From assembly GCA_910585435.1 (NCBI GenBank), contig CAJUEJ010000019.1, forward strand, positions 62,114 through 77,173: 15,060 bases of DNA, in the 5' to 3' direction. A program made the position numbers and the translations under genes. Positions 1-6,981 of the stretch are shown piece after piece (the first letter of the stretch is position 1; each line of letters begins with the position of its first letter). Below the pieces are notes generated by a model. The model did not search any database. It was not told the origin of the DNA and saw only the letters and a program-made list of their open reading frames with translations. The stretch is from an uncultured Hungatella sp. GTDB lineage: Bacteria; Bacillota; Clostridia; Lachnospirales; Lachnospiraceae.

Positions 1-360
1 GGGCGTATAGGATTTCTGGTGCTGGATGGCATGGCCGCACTCATGGGCCGCCACACCGATGGCAGAGACAGATGCAGACTGATAGACTGGTTCTGACAGG
101 CGCAGGGTCTTTGTCCTGGGATCATAGTGATCCGTCAGCTGCCCGGGAATCGCCTCAATGGATACGTCATAAATCCCCTGGGAATTCAAAAGCCTTCTGG
201 CAGCCTCCGCCCCGGTCATGCCGGTCATGCTCCGTACCCGGGAATATTTCCCGAAGGTGCTTTTTACTTTGGCTGATGCCCACATGGAAAGCAACGCCCC
301 AAGCAGCACCAGAATCATCGTCGGATCAAAAAATCCATAGCCATAATAACCGCCGTACAT
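1..360 (-). CDS. YugP-type membrane zinc metallopeptidase, N-terminal part (cut by left window edge)
   Basis: The visible 120 residues begin MYGGYYGYGFFDP and continue with a hydrophobic segment at about 14-29 (MILVLLGALLSMWASA), followed by a conserved region with KVKSTFGKYSRVRSM and MTGMTGAEAARRLL. A zinc-peptidase HExxH motif (HECGH) lies at residues 106-110, preceded by GVAA. This arrangement matches the YugP/DUF2268-like neutral zinc metallopeptidase family, which are membrane proteins of about 220-230 residues; the natural substrate is not established. The third zinc ligand and the later membrane segments lie outside the window. The start is supported by GAAAGGAG sitting in the last codons of fmt, 8 nt upstream, with one base between the fmt stop and this ATG, so the two genes are very likely translationally coupled. 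The family is clear; the cellular role is not. Confidence 0.9.
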   Translation of the reverse strand, partial: MYGGYYGYGFFDPTMILVLLGALLSMWASAKVKSTFGKYSRVRSMTGMTGAEAARRLLNSQGIYDVSIEAIPGQLTDHYDPRTKTLRLSEPVYQSASVSAIGVAAHECGHAIQHQKSYTP

Positions 361-361
361 A

Positions 362-1300
362 CTAACAACTCCTTTCAAACACCGTATGAAGCTCCACCGG
401 GTATCCCCGCAGAAATGCCTCCACTTCCATCCGTTTCTTTCCCTCCGGCTGCAGTTCCTTTAACGACAAGGTCCCTTTTCCGGTTTTTACAAGGATTCTG
501 CTTTTATCTGTGCATACTACCTCCCCGCATACTCCCTCATACTCCTCTTCCAATACCTGGGCTTTCCAGATCTTAAGCGTCTTCTGATTCCACCTGGTAT
601 AAGCGCTGGGCCAGGGATTTAAGCCACGGATCAGCCGCTCAATAGAAACCGCATCCATGGTCCAGTCAATATCTCCCATGGATTTTTTAAGCATCCTGGC
701 ATAGCAGGTATTCTCGTCGGTCTGAGGCGTCCTCTTTAACGTCCCGTCCTCAAGCTTTGTCAGGGTGGAGAGAATCAGCTCTGCCCCCAGCCTGCTTAAT
801 TTGTCGTGAAGACTTCCTCCTGTCTCATCCGATTCCAGGGGGATGGATGCTTTCTCCAGCATGTCACCTGTATCGATGCCTTCATCCATCATCATGGTGG
901 TGACACCGCTTTCCTTTTCCCCGTTGATCACCGCCCACTGAATCGGCGCAGATCCCCGGTAACCGGGAAGCAGGGACGCATGGACATTGACACATCCAAA
1001 GGGCGGAAGATCCAGAATATTTTTCTTAAGGATCTGTCCGAAAGCCACCACCACTATAGTATCCGGGTTTAAGTCCTTTAATACCTGGACAAATTCCGGC
1101 TCTCTCACCTTTGCAGGCTGATAGACAGGAATCCCCAGTGCAACGGCCTTCTCCTTTACCGGCGTCATGACCACTGCCTTTCCTCTTCCTTTAGGCTTAT
1201 CCGGCTGGGTCACAACGGCAATCACCTGATGTTTGCTTCCAGCTAAGGCCTCCAGAACCGGAACCGAAAAATCCGGTGTCCCCATAAAAACAATCCGCAT
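362..1300 (-). CDS. fmt: Methionyl-tRNA formyltransferase
   Basis: The 312-residue product has the family's usual length. It transfers the formyl group of 10-formyl-THF to the amino group of Met-tRNAfMet in the cytoplasm, making the initiator tRNA for bacterial translation. The N-terminus RIVFMGTPDFSVPVLEAL is typical. The catalytic triad of the formyltransferase domain is visible as N105 and H107 in VNVHASLLPGYRGSAPIQ and D143 in DEGIDTGDML. The C-terminal domain carries RGLNPWPSAYTRW (about 225-237) and an OB-like end. GAAAGGAGA sits 11 nt before the ATG, and 27 bp separate it from the upstream def stop. Adjacent def removes the group that fmt adds, a classic pairing, and fhs further up the same strand makes the formyl donor. 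No odd features were seen. Confidence 0.97.
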   Translation of the reverse strand: MRIVFMGTPDFSVPVLEALAGSKHQVIAVVTQPDKPKGRGKAVVMTPVKEKAVALGIPVYQPAKVREPEFVQVLKDLNPDTIVVVAFGQILKKNILDLPPFGCVNVHASLLPGYRGSAPIQWAVINGEKESGVTTMMMDEGIDTGDMLEKASIPLESDETGGSLHDKLSRLGAELILSTLTKLEDGTLKRTPQTDENTCYARMLKKSMGDIDWTMDAVSIERLIRGLNPWPSAYTRWNQKTLKIWKAQVLEEEYEGVCGEVVCTDKSRILVKTGKGTLSLKELQPEGKKRMEVEAFLRGYPVELHTVFERSC

Positions 1301-1327
1301 ATTCTTCTAAGTCTCCTTTCCGGAGCT

Positions 1328-1801
1328 TTACTCCTCTTCTTCCTCAGCGTCCATCAGTTCTCCCTCAATAACGGAAATATAAAGCTCCCCTTTCAGATGG
1401 TCACATTCATGGCAGATGGCCCTGGCCAGCAGATCCTCTGCCTCCAGGACAAACTCGTTCATGCGCTCGTCAAAGGCTTTGACCTTCACCTTGTAGGGCC
1501 TGGTGACAATCCCGTATTTGCCGGGAACGCTTAAGCAGGCCTCCTGCCCTGTCTGGCTTCCCTCCTCCCAGAGAATCTCCGGATTGATAAACACATACTG
1601 GTTGCCGTCATCTACATCGATAACCACAATCTGTTTTAATATCCCTACCTGGGGGGCAGCAAGCCCTACGCCGTTGTACTCATACATGGTCTCAAACATG
1701 TCGTCAATCAGATCTGCCAGACGAGGCGTCATAACCTTCACCAGTTTACACGGTTTGTTTAAAATATCGTCACCAACCACTCTTACTGTTCGAATTGCCA
1801 T
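1328..1801 (-). CDS. def: Peptide deformylase
   Basis: The 157-residue product removes the N-formyl group from nascent proteins near the ribosome exit. All three family motifs are present: GVGLAAPQ (44-51), EACLS (87-91, with C89 the expected metal ligand) and HECDH (131-135, with H131, H135 and catalytic E132). The motif III context is ICHECDHLKG, with Cys rather than Gln before the first His. The protein ends in an acidic tail (MDAEEEEE), longer than needed for the fold. An AGAAGGG ribosome binding site lies 9 nt before the ATG. It sits 28 bp after the priA stop and 27 bp before the fmt start, inside the same-strand block. An internal extended -10 in the 3' end of priA might give def, fmt and yugP extra transcription. 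Confidence 0.97.
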   Translation of the reverse strand: MAIRTVRVVGDDILNKPCKLVKVMTPRLADLIDDMFETMYEYNGVGLAAPQVGILKQIVVIDVDDGNQYVFINPEILWEEGSQTGQEACLSVPGKYGIVTRPYKVKVKAFDERMNEFVLEAEDLLARAICHECDHLKGELYISVIEGELMDAEEEEE

Positions 1802-1829
1802 CTTATTATTCCCTTCTTTTTTACGTTAT

Positions 1830-4046
1830 TTAAGCAAAATCGTATTGGATAATCACATGGGAAAACCAGGGCGCACCGCGGCTGAAAATCTCCAGCTTGT
1901 CCTTAATGTTTATTAGTATACCATAGTTTTCCTGTTTCAAGTATAAAATTTTTCTATATATATCATTAACTTTATATACAGAGGCCTCTGCCGGCCCGAT
2001 AACCTCCACGTCTCCCTTCCAGACAGAGGATAAAACCTGCCTGTGCAGCTGCTGGGCCGCCTGGTTTAATATGGCTTCATCCTTTCCTGACATGAGAACC
2101 GCCAGAAGCTGGCTGACAGGAGGATATTTAAGCGTCTGCCTGTAGGCCATCTCCTTATAATAGAAGCTTTCGTAATCCTGGCCGGCGGCACAGGTGATGC
2201 TGTAGTGATCCGGGCTGTAGGTCTGGATGATAACCTGCCCTGCCGTCTCCCCTCTTCCAGCCCGTCCCGCCGCCTGGGTGAGAAGCTGAAAGGTCCGCTC
2301 ACCGCAGCGGAAATCCGAAGAATACAGAGACAGATCCGCTGCCAAAACCCCTACCAGAGTAACATTGGGAAAATCATGGCCCTTCACAATCATCTGGGTT
2401 CCTACCAGTATATCTGCCTCCTTCTCCCCAAAGGCAGACAAAATTTCCTCATGGCCGCCTTTTTTGGAGGTAGTATCCAGATCCATCCGAAGGACTCTGG
2501 CCTGAGGAAACATATTTTTAGTCATGGTCTCGATTTTCTGGGTTCCCGTGCCGAATCCGGCGATGTAAGGCGAACCGCAGGCAGGACATCTGTCAGGCAA
2601 AGGAATCTCATACCCGCAGTAATGGCACTTCATCCGGTTTTTGTGGTGAAGGGTCAGGGTCACATCACAGTGAGGGCATCTGACAGCCTCCCCGCAGGAA
2701 CGGCAGGAGACAAAAGAGGAATACCCCCTCCGGTTTAAAAACAGCATGATCTGCTGCCCCTTGTCCAGCCGTTCTTTCATGGCATTTTGCAGCGCTTCAC
2801 TGAAAATGGATCGGTTTCCATTTTTTAACTCCTCCCTCAAATCCACCACCTGGACCTGCGCCATATGGCTGTCCTTTTTGGCCCGCTCTGTCAGGCGGTA
2901 CAGCCGGTATTCCCCCTTAAGCGCCCTGGTATATGCCTCCAGAGACGGGGTGGCAGAGCCGAGAACCAGGGTGGCATGATTCATCTCAGCCAGCTTCTGG
3001 GCCGTCTCCCTGGCATGATACCTGGGAGACAGCTCGCTTTTGTAGGCGCTCTCATGCTCCTCGTCGATGATAAGCAGGCCCAAAGAAGGAAAAGGCGTAA
3101 ACAAAGCCGACCGGGGGCCGATCATAATCCTCACCTCTGCCCTTTTGGCCCGCTCAAACTGGTCGTACCGCTCTCCCGCCGACATCCTGGAGTTTATGAT
3201 AGACACCAGAGAGCCGAATCTGCGGTAGAAACGGAGTACGGTCTGATAGGTCAGGGCAATCTCAGGAATCAGCACAATCACCTGTTTTCCCTGCTTTAGC
3301 ACCAGGTCTATCATCTCTAAGTAGACCTCTGTCTTGCCGCTGCCTGTGACACCGTACAGCAGGGAAGTTTCCCGGATCCCCTGTTCATACCTGAGGGCGA
3401 AATCACTGACGATGGCTGCCTGCCTGCTGTTTAATTTCACTGCCGGCTTCTGAAGGCTTCCATAGATTTTCGGATTCCTGTACACGGTTTCCGATTCCAG
3501 GGTAATCATCTGCTTTTCTATCAAAGGCTTTATGGAGGCCATGGTCAGGTTCATCTGGCCGGCGGCTACACTGTAGGGAATGACAGGTGTGTCCTCAAAA
3601 GCTTTCAGCAGGCGTTCCCTGGCCTTATACCCTTTTTTCCCGGCCTCCAGGATGGCATTTTTAAGATCCGGCCCGTGTAACTGGCAGACCAGGCATCGGT
3701 TCTCCTTGGGGCGCACCTTCTGTTTTACAGGAAGGACGGTTTTTAATGCCTGATTCATGGTAGAGCCGTACCGTCCCTTCATCCACCAGGCCAGCCCGAT
3801 AAGCTTTGACTCCGCCGTCACGCTTCCGGTCACCACCCCGGTGATTTCCTTGATGCGTGCCGGATCAAAGTCCGCCTCCTCTGTGACTCCCACCACATAC
3901 CCTTTTCTCTCATGGTTTCCTTTTCCGAAAGGAATCCGCACCTGGACTCCCACCTGGATTTCACTGTCCAATGCTTCCGGGATTTTATACTGAAATGGTT
4001 TGTCTACTTTCTCGTGAGAGATATCAATGATAATGTTGGCGTACAT
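1830..4046 (-). CDS. priA: Primosomal protein N' (replication restart helicase PriA)
   Basis: The 738-residue product is a 3'-5' DNA helicase that recognises stalled forks and starts replisome reloading. The N-terminal DNA-binding domain begins YANIIIDISHEKVDKPFQYKIP. The helicase core has Walker A GVTGSGKT (232-239) and a DEEH box (328-331), followed by GSATPSLE. The zinc-binding insertion has four CxxC pairs, C448/C451, C457/C460, C474/C477 and C487/C490, so all eight ligands are kept. Late helicase motifs QMIVKGHDFPNVTLVGV and QAAGRAGRG are present. The gene overlaps the murF 3' end by 23 bp, and its AGGAG lies 12 nt upstream inside murF. Its last 150 bp are notably AT-rich (about 1910-1985) and code for the C-terminal domain (VYKVNDIYRKILYL). 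The coding frame is intact there. Confidence 0.97.
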   Translation of the reverse strand: MYANIIIDISHEKVDKPFQYKIPEALDSEIQVGVQVRIPFGKGNHERKGYVVGVTEEADFDPARIKEITGVVTGSVTAESKLIGLAWWMKGRYGSTMNQALKTVLPVKQKVRPKENRCLVCQLHGPDLKNAILEAGKKGYKARERLLKAFEDTPVIPYSVAAGQMNLTMASIKPLIEKQMITLESETVYRNPKIYGSLQKPAVKLNSRQAAIVSDFALRYEQGIRETSLLYGVTGSGKTEVYLEMIDLVLKQGKQVIVLIPEIALTYQTVLRFYRRFGSLVSIINSRMSAGERYDQFERAKRAEVRIMIGPRSALFTPFPSLGLLIIDEEHESAYKSELSPRYHARETAQKLAEMNHATLVLGSATPSLEAYTRALKGEYRLYRLTERAKKDSHMAQVQVVDLREELKNGNRSIFSEALQNAMKERLDKGQQIMLFLNRRGYSSFVSCRSCGEAVRCPHCDVTLTLHHKNRMKCHYCGYEIPLPDRCPACGSPYIAGFGTGTQKIETMTKNMFPQARVLRMDLDTTSKKGGHEEILSAFGEKEADILVGTQMIVKGHDFPNVTLVGVLAADLSLYSSDFRCGERTFQLLTQAAGRAGRGETAGQVIIQTYSPDHYSITCAAGQDYESFYYKEMAYRQTLKYPPVSQLLAVLMSGKDEAILNQAAQQLHRQVLSSVWKGDVEVIGPAEASVYKVNDIYRKILYLKQENYGILINIKDKLEIFSRGAPWFSHVIIQYDFA
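1915..1923 (-). promoter_or_regulatory. Candidate extended -10 element inside priA, ahead of def-fmt-yugP
   Basis: Read on the minus strand the sequence is TGGTATACT, a TGn extended -10 with 5 of 6 consensus bases, lying just downstream of an AT-rich tract (about 1924-1985). No good -35 is present at 17 nt. A TTGAAA lies upstream but only 14 nt from the TATACT. If active, transcription would start about 105 nt before the def ATG. The AT-richness may simply reflect the encoded Lys/Ile/Asn/Tyr residues, so this is a weak prediction. Confidence 0.25.
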
Positions 4047-5424
4047 ATTCTGCCGCTTCTCCTAATTTCATGCTGTTGGAGCCTTTTAGCAAAATGCAGT
4101 CTTTGGGATGCAGTTCTGCCACAAGCCGTTGTTTTAACTCTTCTTTCTGATCTATGGAAAACCACAGGGTTTTCAAATCAGGGTTGGAGGCAAGGGCTCC
4201 CGCCTGGATCTCTTTTGCCAGCTGGCCGTAGGTAATCAGCATATCCACCTGTCTTCTGCCCAGGTATTCTCCCACCTGCCGGTGGTACCTGCCTGCAAGG
4301 GCTCCCAGCTCTTTCATATCTGCCAGCACGGCTATCCGCCGGCCGGCCTTCTGGCGGGATGCCAGGATGTCAATGGCGCCTTCCACCGAGACAGGGCTTG
4401 CATTGTACGTATCGTCAATCATCACCACCTGGTTTGGCAGATGATAGATTTGCTGACGGTTCTTCACCCCGTCAAACAGCTCCAGCTGCCTGGCCGCCTC
4501 CTCCAGAGGCACATCCATATGATCTGCAACGGCAAGGGCTGCCATGGCATTTAATATCTGGTGATTCCCCGGCACCTGGAGCGCTGCCTCTATCCTCCTG
4601 TGTCCGCACACAGCTGTAAACCTGGGGTAACCGTTTTCCAGACGAATATCCTCTGCCCGGTACTGGCAGTTTTCCCCGGTTCCGTAATAGACAGTATGTA
4701 TTCCTTCCTTTGCTGTCACATTTTTTAAAAGAGGGTCGTCTCCGTTTAAAAAGAGAGTTCCCCCGGGCTGCAGGCCGTCCTGAATCGTCAGCTTCTCCCG
4801 GAGAATATTTTCCTGAGAACCCAGCTGCTCTATGTGGGCCACACCGATATTGGTGATCACAGCCATGTGGACAGCGGCGATTTTGGCTATGACAGTCAGC
4901 TCTCCCGGCTCGCTCATCCCCAGTTCAATGACCCCGGCCTCCGCTTCCTTTCCGATCTCTGTCAGCGTCATGGGAACGCCTACCTGGCTGTTATGGTTTT
5001 TCGGTGTCTTGTACACCTGATATTTTGCTGAAAGGGCTGCCCCTATCATCTCCCTGGTTGTGGTCTTTCCCACGCTGCCGGTGACCCCGACCAGAGGAAG
5101 GGTCAGCCTTTTCCGGTAATAGCTTCCGATTGCCTGCAGGGCATTTTGGGTATTCTCCACCTGAATGATGGCTTTGTCATCAGAAGCCAGAGTCCAGGAC
5201 GGCTCCAGCGGCCGGCTGGTAAGCACGGCCCGGGCTCCTTTTTTCAGTACTTCTTCTATATATTTGTGGGCATCTGTATGTTCTCCCACAAGAGGGACAA
5301 ATAAATCTCCGTCTTTTACCTCTCTGGAATCAATGGCGATCCCTGTCACAGCCTTATCTCCACTGCCCCACAGCAAAGTACCATGGCTGGCTGTCACCAG
5401 ATCCTTTACTGTCATTCCTTCCAT
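4024..5424 (-). CDS. murF: UDP-N-acetylmuramoyl-tripeptide--D-alanyl-D-alanine ligase
   Basis: This enzyme adds D-Ala-D-Ala to UDP-MurNAc-tripeptide, the last cytoplasmic step of the pentapeptide precursor. From the chosen start the product has 466 residues, close to the E. coli enzyme. The N-terminal uridine-binding domain has GIAIDSREVKDGDLFVP. The central ATPase domain has GVTGSVGKTTT (about 113-123) and the MurF-typical HNSQVGVPMT. The C-terminal region has DDTYNASPVS. Three in-frame ATGs lie close together. AAAAGGAGG is one base from the first (5430), 7 nt from the second (5424) and 16 nt from the third (5415). I chose 5424 for its spacing. The third ATG overlaps the murE stop as ATGA, so it remains possible. 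The 3' end overlaps priA by 23 bp. Confidence 0.96.
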   Translation of the reverse strand: MEGMTVKDLVTASHGTLLWGSGDKAVTGIAIDSREVKDGDLFVPLVGEHTDAHKYIEEVLKKGARAVLTSRPLEPSWTLASDDKAIIQVENTQNALQAIGSYYRKRLTLPLVGVTGSVGKTTTREMIGAALSAKYQVYKTPKNHNSQVGVPMTLTEIGKEAEAGVIELGMSEPGELTVIAKIAAVHMAVITNIGVAHIEQLGSQENILREKLTIQDGLQPGGTLFLNGDDPLLKNVTAKEGIHTVYYGTGENCQYRAEDIRLENGYPRFTAVCGHRRIEAALQVPGNHQILNAMAALAVADHMDVPLEEAARQLELFDGVKNRQQIYHLPNQVVMIDDTYNASPVSVEGAIDILASRQKAGRRIAVLADMKELGALAGRYHRQVGEYLGRRQVDMLITYGQLAKEIQAGALASNPDLKTLWFSIDQKEELKQRLVAELHPKDCILLKGSNSMKLGEAAEYVRQHYH

Positions 5425-6944
5425 GGGCATGCCTCCTTTTTCCCAACCACTTCCTCAATCACCTGCCGATCCAAAAACGGATACCGGACTCCCTCAATCT
5501 CCTGATAATCCTCATGCCCCTTGCCGATGACCGCAATCATATCTCCTGGCTGTGCATGGGTAATGCTGTATTCAATAGCCTCTCTTCGGTCCGGGATTTC
5601 AATAAATTTCCCCCCGGTTTTCTGGATGCTTCCCCTGATGTCCGCAAGAATATCCTCCACCTTTTCAAAACGGGAATTGTCTGCCGTCAGAATACAAAGA
5701 TCCGCCAGCTTTCCTCCGATCTCTCCCATAGAATACCTGCGGTCTTTCGAACGGTTGCCGCCGCACCCAAAGACACACACCAGCCTTTTGGGGTGATACT
5801 CCCGCAGTGTCAGAAGAAGGCTTTCCATGCTGACCGCATTGTGGGCGTAATCCACAAGCACTGTACAGCGTTCAGACGTATGTACAATCTCCATCCGGCC
5901 GTTGACATACAGATGTTCCAGGCCATGACAGATACTCTTTTTTGGAAGATGAAGAAAACTGCACACAGATACGGCTGCCAGAGCATTGTAAACATTGAAT
6001 TTCCCCGGAATATTGACCCGCACCTCCAGCTTATCCTTCTTGCCTCCTCCCGGCCGTTCTCCTATGGAGACCTTAAAGTCCACCCCTACAAAATCAGGTT
6101 CTGCTACATATGTAATATCCCCGGCCTTAAAATCTCCTGGGTTCTCCAGCCCGAAGGTGTAAAGGTTTCTTCTGTTTTCCTCCCTTACCTGCTCCTTTAC
6201 TGCCTGAAAATGCGGATCATCCTGATTGATGATTCCTGTCCTGCACTGATTGAGAAGCTGGGATTTATAATACAGGTATTCTTCAAAATCTGCGTGTTCA
6301 TCTGGTCCGATGTGATCCCTGGAGATATTGGTAAACAGGCCATAGTCAAAGATAATTCCATCCACCCGGTTCATCTTAAGCCCCTGAGAAGAAACCTCCA
6401 TAATCATATACCGGCAGTTTTCCTCCACCATCTGAGCAAAATATCTGTGAAGATCATATGACTCCGGGGTGGTATTTCTGGTAGGATAGGTTTTATCGCC
6501 GATCACCACACCGGCAGTCCCGATCAGCCCCACCTTCTCTCCGGAAGCCTCCAAAACAGCCTTTATCATATAAGAGGTGGTTGTCTTCCCCTTGGTTCCC
6601 GTGACACCGATACACACCATCTTCCTGGCCGGGTATCCGAACCTGGCAGCCGACAGACGGGCCAGGGCCTGCCTGGAATTCTTCACCCGGAGGACAAGGG
6701 CATCCTCCGGAATCATCTCCTGCTCCTCTTTCTCAAGCTCCCTCTCTGTCACCAGAGCCCGGCAGCCCTTTCCCGTCACCTGCCCGATAAACTGGTGAGA
6801 GTCCACTCTGCTTCCGGAAATGCACACAAATATACACCCCGGCCCCGCCTTCCTGGAATCATACACCACATCCTCCACATCCAGCTCTGGTGAACCCTGG
6901 AGCACTTTATATTCTAAATCTTTCAGGCCTTCAGCAATTTTCAT
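5412..6944 (-). CDS. murE: UDP-N-acetylmuramoyl-L-alanyl-D-glutamate ligase (MurE; diaminopimelate probably the substrate)
   Basis: The 510-residue product adds the third amino acid of the peptidoglycan stem peptide. The N-terminal domain has VEDVVYDSRKAGPGCIFVCI. The P-loop is GVTGTKGKTTTSY from residue 113. Further family motifs are NTTPES, EVSSQGL, VDYAHNAVSMESLL, VFGCGGNRSKDRR and GKGHEDYQEIEG. The specificity loop reads DNSR (422-425), where meso-diaminopimelate enzymes usually have DNPR and L-lysine enzymes lack the Arg. Retention of Arg favours meso-DAP, but the Pro to Ser change is worth noting. GCAGGAGG abuts the first in-frame ATG (6950) and sits 6 nt before the second (6944), which I therefore chose. 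It lies 37 bp after fhs and overlaps murF by 13 bp, as expected for consecutive enzymes translated together. Confidence 0.95.
   Translation of the reverse strand: MKIAEGLKDLEYKVLQGSPELDVEDVVYDSRKAGPGCIFVCISGSRVDSHQFIGQVTGKGCRALVTERELEKEEQEMIPEDALVLRVKNSRQALARLSAARFGYPARKMVCIGVTGTKGKTTTSYMIKAVLEASGEKVGLIGTAGVVIGDKTYPTRNTTPESYDLHRYFAQMVEENCRYMIMEVSSQGLKMNRVDGIIFDYGLFTNISRDHIGPDEHADFEEYLYYKSQLLNQCRTGIINQDDPHFQAVKEQVREENRRNLYTFGLENPGDFKAGDITYVAEPDFVGVDFKVSIGERPGGGKKDKLEVRVNIPGKFNVYNALAAVSVCSFLHLPKKSICHGLEHLYVNGRMEIVHTSERCTVLVDYAHNAVSMESLLLTLREYHPKRLVCVFGCGGNRSKDRRYSMGEIGGKLADLCILTADNSRFEKVEDILADIRGSIQKTGGKFIEIPDRREAIEYSITHAQPGDMIAVIGKGHEDYQEIEGVRYPFLDRQVIEEVVGKKEACPWKE
5432..5440 (-). promoter_or_regulatory. 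Ribosome binding site that decides the murF start
   Basis: The minus strand reads AAAAGGAGG inside the last codons of murE. It is only one base from the first possible murF ATG, which is too close for initiation, but 7 nt from the second, which is ideal. Confidence 0.7.
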
Positions 6945-6950
6945 TCTCAT

Positions 6951-6958
6951 CCTCCTGC
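6951..6958 (-). promoter_or_regulatory. Ribosome binding site that decides the murE start
   Basis: The minus strand reads GCAGGAGG directly followed by ATGAGAATG. The first ATG has no spacer at all, while the second has 6 nt, so translation most probably begins at 6944. Confidence 0.7.
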
Positions 6959-6981
6959 TGTGAAATAACGTAGCCTCTCCG

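Noticed and set aside
5514..6461. 315-residue plus-strand open frame opposite murE
   Set aside because: The minus strand encodes full-length MurE with all family motifs, and the plus frame has no recognisable domain or ribosome binding site. It is a coding shadow.
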